From CBDAMZ01 sp965197375 (GTDB taxonomy: Bacteria; Acidobacteriota; Vicinamibacteria; Vicinamibacterales; UBA8438), in NCBI GenBank assembly GCA_965197375.1, contig CBDAMZ010000005.1, forward strand, positions 62,001-126,000: a DNA stretch of 64,000 nucleotides. Reading direction: 5' to 3'. A program made the translations under genes and the position numbers. Shown piece by piece: positions 54,511-61,912 of this stretch. Within the stretch, counting starts at the first letter, position 1. Each line of letters begins with the position of its first letter. The notes below the pieces were generated by a model that saw only the letters and a program-made list of their open reading frames with translations, was not told where the DNA came from and made no database searches.

Positions 54511-55080
54511 CTAGACCAGATTCCTCTCGTCCGATCCCAAGTCCAGCGTCTTACCCGTGAAGTGAATGTCGTGCGCTGCGATTTTATCGCGGAGTAGCCG
54601 CCGAACCTCTCCGTAGTGCACGTGCGGTACTTCGAGCGAGCGAGCGAGACTACGGAAACGATAAATGATGAAGAGGGTAATACCTCGTCCTTCACGCCAG
54701 CTCAATCCACCGATCTGAGAGTAAGGCACGAAGCCCGATTCAGCCCAGATCCCGTCTTCGTACAGGCCACGGCCAATGCGCAAGCTAAGCGGGAACGCGT
54801 AGGCGTAGTACACAAACATCATCCCCTCACCGAATATGTGAGACGGCGGTCGCTGCTGTACGACGAGCTTGAAGAAGACCAAGGCACCCAACATGACACC
54901 GAGCCCCAACAGCATTCCGTATAGGGGCGGCTTGCGTCCGGGCCACGTCAGAAGCACGCACGAACGCAAGCGAAGAAATCGTACAAACTGCGCGAAGATT
55001 CTTAGATTGGCGAGCAGGAAGCCGACCCCGAGAACGACGAGCGCGATCCGAAGCGCAGTAGACACATCGATGTTGCTCAC
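54511..55080 (-). CDS. membrane protein with C-terminal DUF5673-like domain
   Basis: 189 aa. Two to three helices in the first 95 residues (ALRIALVVLGVGFLLANLRIF, LYGMLLGLGVMLGALVFFKLV), then a cytoplasmic domain of about 90 residues with GLYEDGIWAESGFVPYSQIGGLSWREG, RSLEVPHVHYGEVRRLLRDKI and HFTGKTLDLGSDERNLV. The IWxxxGFVPYSxIxGLxW pattern resembles DUF5673/PH-like domains. Convergent with the small gene above; 10 bp downstream of efp's end (upstream on this strand). Confidence 0.7.
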   Translation of the reverse strand: MSNIDVSTALRIALVVLGVGFLLANLRIFAQFVRFLRLRSCVLLTWPGRKPPLYGMLLGLGVMLGALVFFKLVVQQRPPSHIFGEGMMFVYYAYAFPLSLRIGRGLYEDGIWAESGFVPYSQIGGLSWREGRGITLFIIYRFRSLARSLEVPHVHYGEVRRLLRDKIAAHDIHFTGKTLDLGSDERNLV

Positions 55081-55090
55081 GTCTGTACGA

Positions 55091-55654
55091 TTAGGCGCGC
55101 GACTGATACTCGCCGGTCTCAGTATTAACCCTGACCTTGTCGCCGTTACTGATGAACGGCGGCACCTGGATTACTAGACCAGTTTCGAGGCGCGCCGGTT
55201 TGAGCTGGGCACTCGCGGTGGCACCCTTAATGGAGGGTACCGTATCCAGAACGGTCAGGTCGACCGTCAGCGGTAGCCCGACCCCAACTGCTTCACCCTC
55301 GATAAACTCTACCGTGATCGTCGCGTCTGGCAAGAGGTAGCTAACAGAACCTCCCAGCGTTTCACCGGTCAGGGGGATCTGTTCGTAGGTCTCCGTGTCC
55401 ATGAAGTAGTGCACGTCACCGTCAGCGTAGAGGAATTGCATCTCCCGTGCATCCAGCACGGCCCGCTCGATAAAATCGTCCGAGCGGAACTTGTGACCCG
55501 TAAGAGTGCCAGTACGAAGATTACGCATTCGAGACTGCACAAAGCCCCGTTTATTGCCGGGCGTCGAGTGGTTCAGATCAAGCACGCGGAAAAAATCTCC
55601 GCCCATCTTAATTAGCATGCTCTTACGAAGTCTCGTCGCTTGGATCGAACCCAT
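55091..55654 (-). CDS. efp: elongation factor P
   Basis: Relieves ribosome stalling at polyproline. 187 aa, three beta-barrel domains: KOW-like domain 1 (KMGGDFFRVLDLNHSTPGN), domain 2 (MDTETYEQIPLTGETLG), and the C-terminal OB domain (GLPLTVDLTVLDTVPSIKG...PPFISNGDKVRVNTETGEY). In an ungapped alignment to E. coli EF-P the modified Lys34 position of PGKGQAF is Asn in PGNKRGF, with a Lys one place later and an Arg after it. Confidence 0.95.
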   Translation of the reverse strand: MGSIQATRLRKSMLIKMGGDFFRVLDLNHSTPGNKRGFVQSRMRNLRTGTLTGHKFRSDDFIERAVLDAREMQFLYADGDVHYFMDTETYEQIPLTGETLGGSVSYLLPDATITVEFIEGEAVGVGLPLTVDLTVLDTVPSIKGATASAQLKPARLETGLVIQVPPFISNGDKVRVNTETGEYQSRA

Positions 55655-55915
55655 GTCAGACTTCAGACTAGCCTACTTGCTCAGCGGCCGAACAGTCCCC
55701 GATCGTACTACAGGAACCGAAGTGATCTACGGCGCCTGACAGTTCAGTGAAACCAACCCGTCACCCGTTTCAGAAAGATGCCTCGATTCAGTAATTGAGC
55801 GAAGATTCCGCTGGTCGCTTAACATAAAGCCCATGCTGATGATGTTGCCAGTAACAGCCACGCATCGAGCGTCGGTCAACCAATAGATCATAAAAACGCC
55901 ACTTATTTAAATGTC

Positions 55916-58900
55916 TCACGAATCTGCGTAGGCATTCGCACGTCCTTTGGCGAGAACTTGTCGAAGGTATCGGCCCGTGTGTGAATCGCTCTGCGCAACC
56001 TGCTCGGGTGAGCCAATTGCGACGACATGGCCACCGTGCTCTCCGCCTTCTGGACCAAGATCGATGATCCAGTCGGCGGTCTTGATGACATCGAGATTGT
56101 GCTCAATAACCAGCAGGTTGTGACCGGCCTGAAGCAACTTTCGGAAGGCCGCCAGCAACTTGGCAATGTCGTCGAAGTGAAGGCCGGTTGTTGGCTCGTC
56201 GAAAATATAGAGCGTGCGCTCCGCGTTATGCGATCCGAGGTGAGCAGCGATCTTAATACGCTGTGCCTCGCCGCCGGAGAGCGTCGTCGCCGGCTGACCG
56301 AGCCGTAGGTACCCTAGGCCGATCTCGTCGAGGATCTTCACGCGCCGGACGACCTTCGGAGACATGCTGAAAAATTGCAGCGCCTCCCGAACGGTCATGT
56401 CGAGCACCTGATCCACGCTCCGGCCTCGGTATGTAACTTCAAGCACTTGCGGTTTGAATCGCTTCCCGTCGCATTGCTCGCACGGCACGAACACGTCGGC
56501 GAGAAATTGCATCTCAATCCTTATCTCGCCTCCGCCCTCACAGACATCACACCGTCCACCGCGCACATTAAAGGAAAAGTGACTGGCAGTGAGCCCGCGT
56601 GCATGCGCAGCCTTAGTCGACGCAAACAATTGGCGAATTTGATCGAACGCCTTCAAGTACGTCACCGGATTTGAGCGCGGCGTACGACCGATTGGAGCTT
56701 GGTCGATAAGCACCACATCGTTCAGATACTCCAGTCCCTCCAGCGCCGCGTGCGTACCAACCCGCTTATCCCAATGGCCCTTGGCTCGCTTCACAGCCGC
56801 GTAGAGCACGTCGTGGACGAGCGTGGACTTCCCTGAGCCGCTCACGCCGGTCACGCAAACCACCATATTTAACGGAATTTCGACGTCGAGATTCTTGAGA
56901 TTATGCTCAGCAGCACCGAGCACCCGAAGATACCGCGTGGCGGGAACTCGCTTGCGACGGGTCGTCGGCACCGGAATGGCGAGCTCGCCACGCAGGTACT
57001 TCGCAGTGAGCGACGTTTGTTCCCCTTGTAGGCCCTCGGGCGGTCCCGCGTAGACTACGCGACCGCCATGCGTGCCGGCGCCGAGGCCAAGGTCAACGAT
57101 GTAGTCGCCGGCCCGGATCATGCTCGCGTCGTGCTCAACAACAAGTACCGTATTGCCCTGATCGCGCAATTGCTCCAATATGCGCATCAGGCGCTGGTTG
57201 TCGCGCGGGTGCAACCCAATGGAGGGCTCGTCCAGTACATAGAGCGTGCCAACCAAAGCCGAGCCGAGTGAGGTTGCTAGGTTGATTCGCTGCGCTTCGC
57301 CGCCAGAGAGCGTCGATGACAGCCGGTCCAGTGCCAGATAGTCCAACCCGACATCGCTTAAAAAGGAGAGCCGCTTGTGGATCTCACGGACGATCCGAAC
57401 AACGATTGCCTTCTCCTTCTCAGTCAGCGCCAGTGCATTGAAGAACTGGCGCGCCCCGGCCACCGTCAGACTACAGACCTCGTCGATAGTGCAACCGCCG
57501 ACGCGGACGTCGCGGGCTTCGCGTCGCAGCCGCGCCCCGTGGCACTCCGTACAAACCAGGTACCCACGGTACCGACTCAGGAACACGCGCACATGGACTT
57601 TGTATTTCTTCCGTTCGAGCCGCCGGAAAAAGCCCTTAATTCCTTGATAGTTCTCCCCGTCTCCCTCGACAACGAACCGCCGCTCCTTTTCACTGAGCTC
57701 TGACCAGGGTATGTTCAGACGCACGCCACGCCCGCGAACAGCACGTTTCAGCTCCACCAGATGTGAGCGATAGTGCGGCTTACTCCACGGCTCGATAGCA
57801 TTCTGCTGAATGGACTTTGACGGGTCAGGTACCACCAGACTCATGTCGAGCTCGATGATGTTGCCAACGCCGTGACAGGTCGGACAGGCGCCGAAGGGGC
57901 TATTGAACGAGAACAACCGCGGTTCCGGAACCTCGTACTTGTTCCCACAAGGTCGGCACTCGAAACGCTCACTGAAGAGATGGACCTGGGGTTGGGGTTT
58001 AGCCACGGGCGTTCCCCGGTTGCTATCTGTGGTGAACTGCGAATGGTCGACGGTCGAGGATCGAGGGTCGACCTCGATCGCAAAAGCCGCACCACCGCCT
58101 TCCAGGTAGGAGGTCTCGATCGAGTCGGTCAGCCGGGTCAAAACATCCGGTCCGACAGTGATCCGATCTACGATCACCTGAATCGTTGGCTCGCCAGCAA
58201 GCGTGGCCGGATCGAGGTCGTCGAACGACACGGCGTTCTGGTTAACAACCACACGGCCAAACCCCTTCCGCCTTAGCGCGTCAATCGCTACACGGACCGA
58301 CCCAGCTCCGTCAGCGGCCGGCCAGGTCTCCGGCACACTGCCGTCAACGAGCACCTTGCCGGTTGACGAGGAAGAATCACAATCGCCGGCCGCACTAATG
58401 TTGCCATCACGGCCGAAGCCGTCACGTGAAGTGAGTGCGTCAAACACTGGCATGGCGAAGCCGATCAACAAACGTGTCCCCTCCGGCAAGGCCTCGAGTT
58501 TACGTGCCGCGACTTCCGTCGTCTCGTGCACGACTTCCTCCCCGCACTGCCGGCAGATCGTACGACCGACACGCGCGAACAGCAGCCGCAAATAATCGTG
58601 GATCTCGGTTGTTGTCCCGACCGTTGACCGCGGGTTCCTTGGGCTATTCTTCTGGCGAATGGCAATGGCAGGACAGATGCCATCGATCCGGTCCACATCC
58701 GGCTTCTCCATCCGCTCGAGGAACTGTCGCGCATAGGCCGACAGAGACTCGACATAGCGTCGTTGCCCTTCAGCGTAGATTGTGTCGAACGCGAGCGATG
58801 ACTTCCCCGACCCGCTCACGCCAGTCACAATGATGAGCTGGTTTTGGGGAAGGGTCAGGTCAATGTTTTTCAGGTTGTGAGTACGCGCGCCACGAATAAC

Positions 58901-58936
58901 GATCTGGTTGTCCTGGTGCGGACGGGACTCCGGCAT
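55916..58936 (-). CDS. uvrA: excinuclease ABC subunit A
   Basis: Damage-sensing ABC-type dimer of nucleotide excision repair. 1006 aa. Walker A boxes VTGVSGSGKSSLAFDTIY near 40 and VTGVSGSGKSTLVHDVLY near 680; signature LSGGEAQRINLA and LSGGEAQRIKIA; zinc modules CRQCGEEV, CRPCGNKY...CPTCHGVG, and CDVCEGGGEIRIEMQ...CEQCDGKRF. A segment of about 28 residues just before the second zinc module (around 298-325), beginning DPRSSTVDHSQF, is extra and is encoded over a heptamer block. A second extra stretch lies near 170-190 (DGFGRDGNISAAGDCDSSSS). Confidence 0.97.
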   Translation of the reverse strand: MPESRPHQDNQIVIRGARTHNLKNIDLTLPQNQLIIVTGVSGSGKSSLAFDTIYAEGQRRYVESLSAYARQFLERMEKPDVDRIDGICPAIAIRQKNSPRNPRSTVGTTTEIHDYLRLLFARVGRTICRQCGEEVVHETTEVAARKLEALPEGTRLLIGFAMPVFDALTSRDGFGRDGNISAAGDCDSSSSTGKVLVDGSVPETWPAADGAGSVRVAIDALRRKGFGRVVVNQNAVSFDDLDPATLAGEPTIQVIVDRITVGPDVLTRLTDSIETSYLEGGGAAFAIEVDPRSSTVDHSQFTTDSNRGTPVAKPQPQVHLFSERFECRPCGNKYEVPEPRLFSFNSPFGACPTCHGVGNIIELDMSLVVPDPSKSIQQNAIEPWSKPHYRSHLVELKRAVRGRGVRLNIPWSELSEKERRFVVEGDGENYQGIKGFFRRLERKKYKVHVRVFLSRYRGYLVCTECHGARLRREARDVRVGGCTIDEVCSLTVAGARQFFNALALTEKEKAIVVRIVREIHKRLSFLSDVGLDYLALDRLSSTLSGGEAQRINLATSLGSALVGTLYVLDEPSIGLHPRDNQRLMRILEQLRDQGNTVLVVEHDASMIRAGDYIVDLGLGAGTHGGRVVYAGPPEGLQGEQTSLTAKYLRGELAIPVPTTRRKRVPATRYLRVLGAAEHNLKNLDVEIPLNMVVCVTGVSGSGKSTLVHDVLYAAVKRAKGHWDKRVGTHAALEGLEYLNDVVLIDQAPIGRTPRSNPVTYLKAFDQIRQLFASTKAAHARGLTASHFSFNVRGGRCDVCEGGGEIRIEMQFLADVFVPCEQCDGKRFKPQVLEVTYRGRSVDQVLDMTVREALQFFSMSPKVVRRVKILDEIGLGYLRLGQPATTLSGGEAQRIKIAAHLGSHNAERTLYIFDEPTTGLHFDDIAKLLAAFRKLLQAGHNLLVIEHNLDVIKTADWIIDLGPEGGEHGGHVVAIGSPEQVAQSDSHTGRYLRQVLAKGRANAYADS
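58031..58079. repeat. in-frame heptamer repeats inside uvrA
   Basis: Plus-strand units in 7-bp register: GGTGAAC, TGCGAAT, GGTCGAC, GGTCGAG, GATCGAG, GGTCGAC, CTCGATC. The central four are nearly identical. The unit GTCGAGGGTCGA also occurs in the tract at 4667-4778. The block adds Asp/Ser/Thr-rich residues to UvrA without breaking its frame. Confidence 0.65.
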
Positions 58937-59204
58937 ACTTGCCTACTAGAACGCGACTTCGTCAGGAACGACAACCGGCTATTCTAGCCGCAGACTCCAG
59001 CCCGTTCAAATCGCCTATTCGCTCTCGTCACCTTCACGGAACAGCACGTTAAAATTCTCACGGTGCTCCACCTCAGCCCCGGCTTCCTGGAGATCGTCGC
59101 TATCTTTGGTGGCGCGACATGTGCCGTATGCTAGGATGGCTCGTTTGTTGCGTAGTGAGCAACTATGCGACCGTTGCGGAAGCCATGGCTCCTAGCCCAG
59201 GAAA

Positions 59205-59280
59205 GCCGGCGTAGCTCAGCTGGTAGAGCAGCTGATTCGTAATCAGCAGGTCAACGGTTCGAGTCCGTTCGCCGGCTCCA
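59205..59280 (+). tRNA. tRNA-Thr (anticodon CGT)
   Basis: 76 bases with a complete cloverleaf: 7-bp acceptor stem GCCGGCG/CGCCGGC, D arm GCTC...GAGC, anticodon stem GCTGA/TCAGC with loop TTCGTAA (anticodon CGT, reads ACG), T arm ending TTCGAGT...; CCA is encoded. Its 3' half is the likely attachment site of the decayed element that follows. Confidence 0.97.
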
Positions 59281-59290
59281 CTTTTTCCTA
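59237..59290. repeat. attachment-site copy at tRNA-Thr 3' end (attL)
   Basis: The last 44 bases of the tRNA gene plus about ten following bases (CTTTTTC) are repeated at 61447-61500 with four mismatches in the tRNA part. This is the arrangement left by a tyrosine recombinase that integrated into the tRNA-Thr gene, keeping a functional tRNA at this end. Confidence 0.75.
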
Positions 59291-59305
59291 ATAAAACCGA
59301 CTGTT

Positions 59306-59590
59306 TTAGATCTGACGCCGCTGGGTCGGGGGCAGATCTGACGTTTTGTGCGACGTTTGTACGACATTTTCCGAAAACCCTTGCCGCGGACGGGTTTCCA
59401 TGCGCGTCAGTGCGTCCGCTAACCGGTGCGATGACGACTGTAAGTAGCGGGAGGTAGTAGTGATGTTGGCGTGACCGAGGAAGTCGCGCACGTCATGAAG
59501 TCCCGATCCTGACTCCAAGAGCCGACACCCAAATTCGTGTCGCAGATCATTGAGATGTAGATCGGTGATGCCCGTACGGCGGCGGGCGGT
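59306..59590 (-). pseudogene. tyrosine recombinase/integrase, C-terminal fragment
   Basis: 95 codons from just after an in-frame TGA (59591-59593) to the stop at 59306. It reads LHLNDLRHEFGCRLLESG, then VRDFLGHANITTTSRYLQSS, the C-terminal catalytic boxes of phage-type integrases: box with Arg (LRH), LGH with the second His, and the nucleophile Tyr in TSRYL. The His two places before the Arg (usual HDLRH) is Asn. The N-terminal two thirds are missing. It ends 25 bp from the tRNA, where an integrase gene is expected in a tRNA-integrated element. Confidence 0.75.
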
Positions 59591-59606
59591 TCAACGGGGA
59601 CGGGAG

Positions 59607-59894
59607 TTAGTTGCACGGGTACGGTTCGTCCCATTCGCGGGCAAGGCGCTGGGCTTCGGCATGCCCCTGCTCCGCTGCCACCCGGTACCATCGCACCGCT
59701 TCCATATCACCCTGCGGGACACCCGCGCCGGTGTCGTACACCACCCCGAGGTTGCATTGGGCTTCGGTATCCCCTTGCTCCGCCTTCGCCCGTAGCTCCG
59801 CGACCGCGAGGAGATGCGAATACCATCCAGGCGTGACAGCAGTAGTCTGCCGCTGGCTGGCAGGGGGTTTAACGCGATTGAGGCGTGTATCAAC
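59607..59894 (-). pseudogene. Sel1-repeat protein fragment
   Basis: Frame between two stops and without a start codon. It contains one and a half Sel1-like TPR units: RAKAEQGDTEAQCNLGVVYD, TGAGVPQGDMEAVRWYRVAA and EQGHAEAQRLAREWDE. Sel1 proteins act in protein-protein contacts. Flanked by the integrase fragment (14 bp) and the cation transporter fragment, so it is a broken piece rather than a gene. Confidence 0.65.
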
Positions 59895-59922
59895 TTATTC
59901 CAATAAGTTGCGTAAGCACTTT

Positions 59923-60036
59923 TCATTCATTTTCATCGCAGTTAGCATCTATGCGATGTTCAAACTCAAGCGTTGAATGAGTGACGTTAAATTTATCTTT
60001 GAGAAGCTGCTTAAAATTATTTTTTATAACCTCAAT
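59923..60036 (-). pseudogene. cation diffusion facilitator C-terminal fragment cut by IS
   Basis: 38 codons from the IS left end to TGA 59923-59925: EVIKNNFKQLLKDKFNVTHS then TLEFEHRIDANCDENE. The pattern KxxLxxKFxVxHSTLxFE is the cytoplasmic C-terminal tail of CDF-family (CzcD-like) Zn/Co/Cd exporters. The stretch is strikingly A+T-rich compared with its surroundings, pointing to foreign origin. The IS inserted exactly upstream; no matching N-terminal part is seen on the other side of the IS. Confidence 0.6.
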
Positions 60037-60075
60037 TGAATCGTACCGGGTTTCTCGGAGACCGAATGCGTTGAA

Positions 60076-60974
60076 TCAGGCCACCTCAGCCTGCTCATAG
60101 TACTGCGCCTCGAACTCTGCTGGTGGAATGTCCCCGAGCGACCCCAACAGTCGTCGTGTGTTGAACCAGTCCACCCACGTCAAGGTGGCGAACTCCACGG
60201 CCTCGAGGGTGCGCCACGGGCCCTTCCGTCGAATCGCCTCCGTCTTGTACAAGCCGATCACCGATTCGGCGAGGGCATTGTCATAGGCATCGCCTTGGCT
60301 GCCGACCGACGGCGCGATGCCGGCGTCCACGAGGCGATCCGTGTACCGCATCGAGAGATATTGCGACCCGGCATCACTGTGATGTACGAGGCCGGTGAGG
60401 GCGTCGCCCCGGCGGGCGTAGATCGCCTGCTCCACCGCATCCAGCACAAAGTCTGTGCGCATAGAGGCCGACACCCGCCAGCCCACAATGCGTCGCGCAA
60501 ACACGTCGATGACGAACGCGACGTAGCCAAAGCCGCCCCAGGGTGCGACGTACGTGAAATCGGAGACCCAGAGCTGATTCGGACGGGTGGCCACGAATCG
60601 GCGGTCAACGAGGTCCACCGGGCGACCGCCCTCACCGGCGTGGGTCGTGGTGACCCAGGCCCGGCCCCGGACGGCCCCGGCAAGGCCCATCGCGCGCATC
60701 AGGCGCGCCACGGTGCAGCGCGCCACGCGGACGCCGTCCCGTCGCAGCTGCTTCCAGACTTTCCGGGGGCCGTAGACCTGCTGGTGCGCGTCATAGACCC
60801 GCTGAATCTCGACGCGGAGCTGACCGTCGCGCTGCGCCCGTGCGGACCGGCGCGTCGGATGTGTCCGTCCGCTGGTGCCGATGGCGATGAGTCCGTCGAC
60901 GGGGCGATCGGCAGCACGGCGCAGATCGGCTCGACCCCGACCACGGCGCGATGGTCGGCGATGAACTGGACCAT
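60076..60974 (-). pseudogene. IS3-family transposase OrfB, frameshifted
   Basis: Integrase-core (DDE) part. The N-terminus reads VQFIADHRAVVGVEPICAVL in one frame, then after about 60880 the family continues in another (DPTRRSARAQRD-like, PTRRSARAQRDGQLRVEIQR). Comparison with the family pattern suggests a one-base and a four-base insertion near 60860-60895. Downstream the DDE residues are intact: LWVSDFTYVAPWGG, HHSDAGSQYLS and DNALAESVIGLYKTE. The element cannot produce a normal OrfB without these being bypassed. Confidence 0.85.
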
Positions 60975-61270
60975 CGTGGCGACGTCCTCCGGCGGTCGAG
61001 CTCCGCCTGGGCGAAATACGCGAACGCTTTCCGCAGGATCTCATTCGCCCGCTTCAGCTCCTTCAACCGCTCCCGCTCGCTCGTCGTCAGGCCCGGCCGA
61101 TGCCCAGCATCACGCTGCGCCTGCCGCACCCACTTCCGCAGCGTCTCCGCCGTGCAGCCGAGCTTCGGCGCCACCACCGCCCACTCTGAGGCGTGGGCCT
61201 CCCGGTACTCCTCGACCATCCGGACGGCACGTTCGCGCACTTCCGGAGAAAACCGACTGGGACGCCCCAT
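60791..61270 (-). CDS. IS3-family transposase OrfA
   Basis: Helix-turn-helix and leucine-zipper protein. From ATG 61270: GRPSRFSPEVRERAVRMVEE, KLGCTAETLRKWVRQAQRD (HTH), LKRANEILRKAFAYFAQAEL (zipper). The normal stop after about 95 residues is missing; the frame runs on into sequence normally belonging to orfB. The A6G-type frameshift window of IS3 elements is not evident. Confidence 0.8.
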   Translation of the reverse strand: MGRPSRFSPEVRERAVRMVEEYREAHASEWAVVAPKLGCTAETLRKWVRQAQRDAGHRPGLTTSERERLKELKRANEILRKAFAYFAQAELDRRRTSPRWSSSSPTIAPWSGSSRSAPCCRSPRRRTHRHRHQRTDTSDAPVRTGAARRSAPRRDSAGL

Positions 61271-61321
61271 AGCCCCCATCCTCCCAAGCAATGAGGTCTC
61301 CGAGAAACCCGGTACGATTCA

Positions 61322-61380
61322 TAAGTAAGTTTTGACCACCATTTGGACCACCATTTGGACTGGATACATCTAGGAAGGTT
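61322..61380. repeat. short tandem repeats next to the IS right end
   Basis: TTGACCACCAT, TTGGACCACCAT and TTGGACTGGAT follow each other at 61330-61363. Such iterons near an att site can be arm-type integrase or excisionase binding sites. Confidence 0.4.
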
Positions 61381-61424
61381 GGACGGCACTGTAAGTTTCC
61401 TGAACAAAACGTCCAGTGCCGTCC
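61381..61424. repeat. 10-bp perfect inverted repeat near attR
   Basis: GGACGGCACT (61381-61390) and AGTGCCGTCC (61415-61424) flank 24 bases. It lies 22 bp before the attR copy. It could be the element's excision-control site or a hairpin; no gene ends immediately before it. Confidence 0.5.
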
Positions 61425-61446
61425 ACACAATCCGCGTGCAGAGACT

Positions 61447-61500
61447 TTGTAATCAGCAGGTCAGCGGTTCGAGTTCGCTCGCCGGCTCCACATTTTCAGT
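61447..61500. repeat. tRNA-Thr 3' end duplicate (attR)
   Basis: 44 bases matching the last 44 of tRNA-Thr with four mismatches, plus part of the sequence after it. Only the 3' part is present so it is not a tRNA gene. Mismatches at the T-arm (GAGTTCGCTC against GAGTCCGTTC) are compensatory, keeping the T stem: this suggests the copy came from a different host tRNA-Thr and not from simple decay. Confidence 0.75.
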
Positions 61501-61912
61501 AGTTTGCAGACACACCGCACAGACAGAGCTGACTATTAGGGGACAAGACCCGTGGCACGGAGGCCACTCCTCCATGGGGCAAGGGGAACAGTCCTTAATT
61601 GGTAGGAGGCCGAACTCAACCCGAAAACAAACGACGGGCCAAAGCGATACGCCGCTGACTGCCTCCTAGCCGTTCTCGTGATCTCCGTCAGTTGGCGTTC
61701 CGGTAGTAGTCGCGTTCCTGGTTGGTGCGAGGGGGCTGGCTCAGTGTTATCCCTCGCGTCCAGGCATGGGCGTGCCGGGGGAGGGAGAGTGTCGACGCCG
61801 AGAAGCTAAGGGACTGAGGTTGGCTATGCGGGCCGCGGCCTCCTAGACTAGTGGCTGTTAAGGGTAATCCCCAAGGAGGAACTCAAAGCGCGCGTGCCCG
61901 TCCTGATAGGCA
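61501..61912. other. 412-bp region without a convincing gene
   Basis: Short frames on both strands lack family resemblance and ribosome sites. An AAGGAGG lies at 61873-61879, too far (over 30 bp) from the next ATG at 61913. It may be remnant mobile DNA beyond attR. Confidence 0.4.

Larger units (their letters stand above)
60037..61321 (-). mobile_element. IS3-family insertion sequence, 1285 bp
   Basis: Bounded by perfect 27-bp inverted repeats at 60037-60063 and 61295-61321, starting TGAATCGTACCGGG and ending with its complement. Carries orfA and orfB on the minus strand in the IS3 arrangement. The 3 bp flanks (AAT left, TAA right) do not form a target duplication, so the copy is old or its flanks were rearranged. 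Confidence 0.92.

Noticed and set aside
59015..59190. Minus-strand frame next to the tRNA reading RNKRAILAYGTCRATKDSDD and VEHRENFNVLFREGDESE
   Set aside because: It looks protein-like, but there is no start codon between the upstream stop and the end, no recognised family, and it overlaps the expected tRNA promoter. It could be a gene remnant; not strong enough to annotate.
60034..61324. Target-site duplication around the IS3 element
   Set aside because: The flanking triplets are AAT and TAA and do not match in direct orientation, so no duplication can be claimed.
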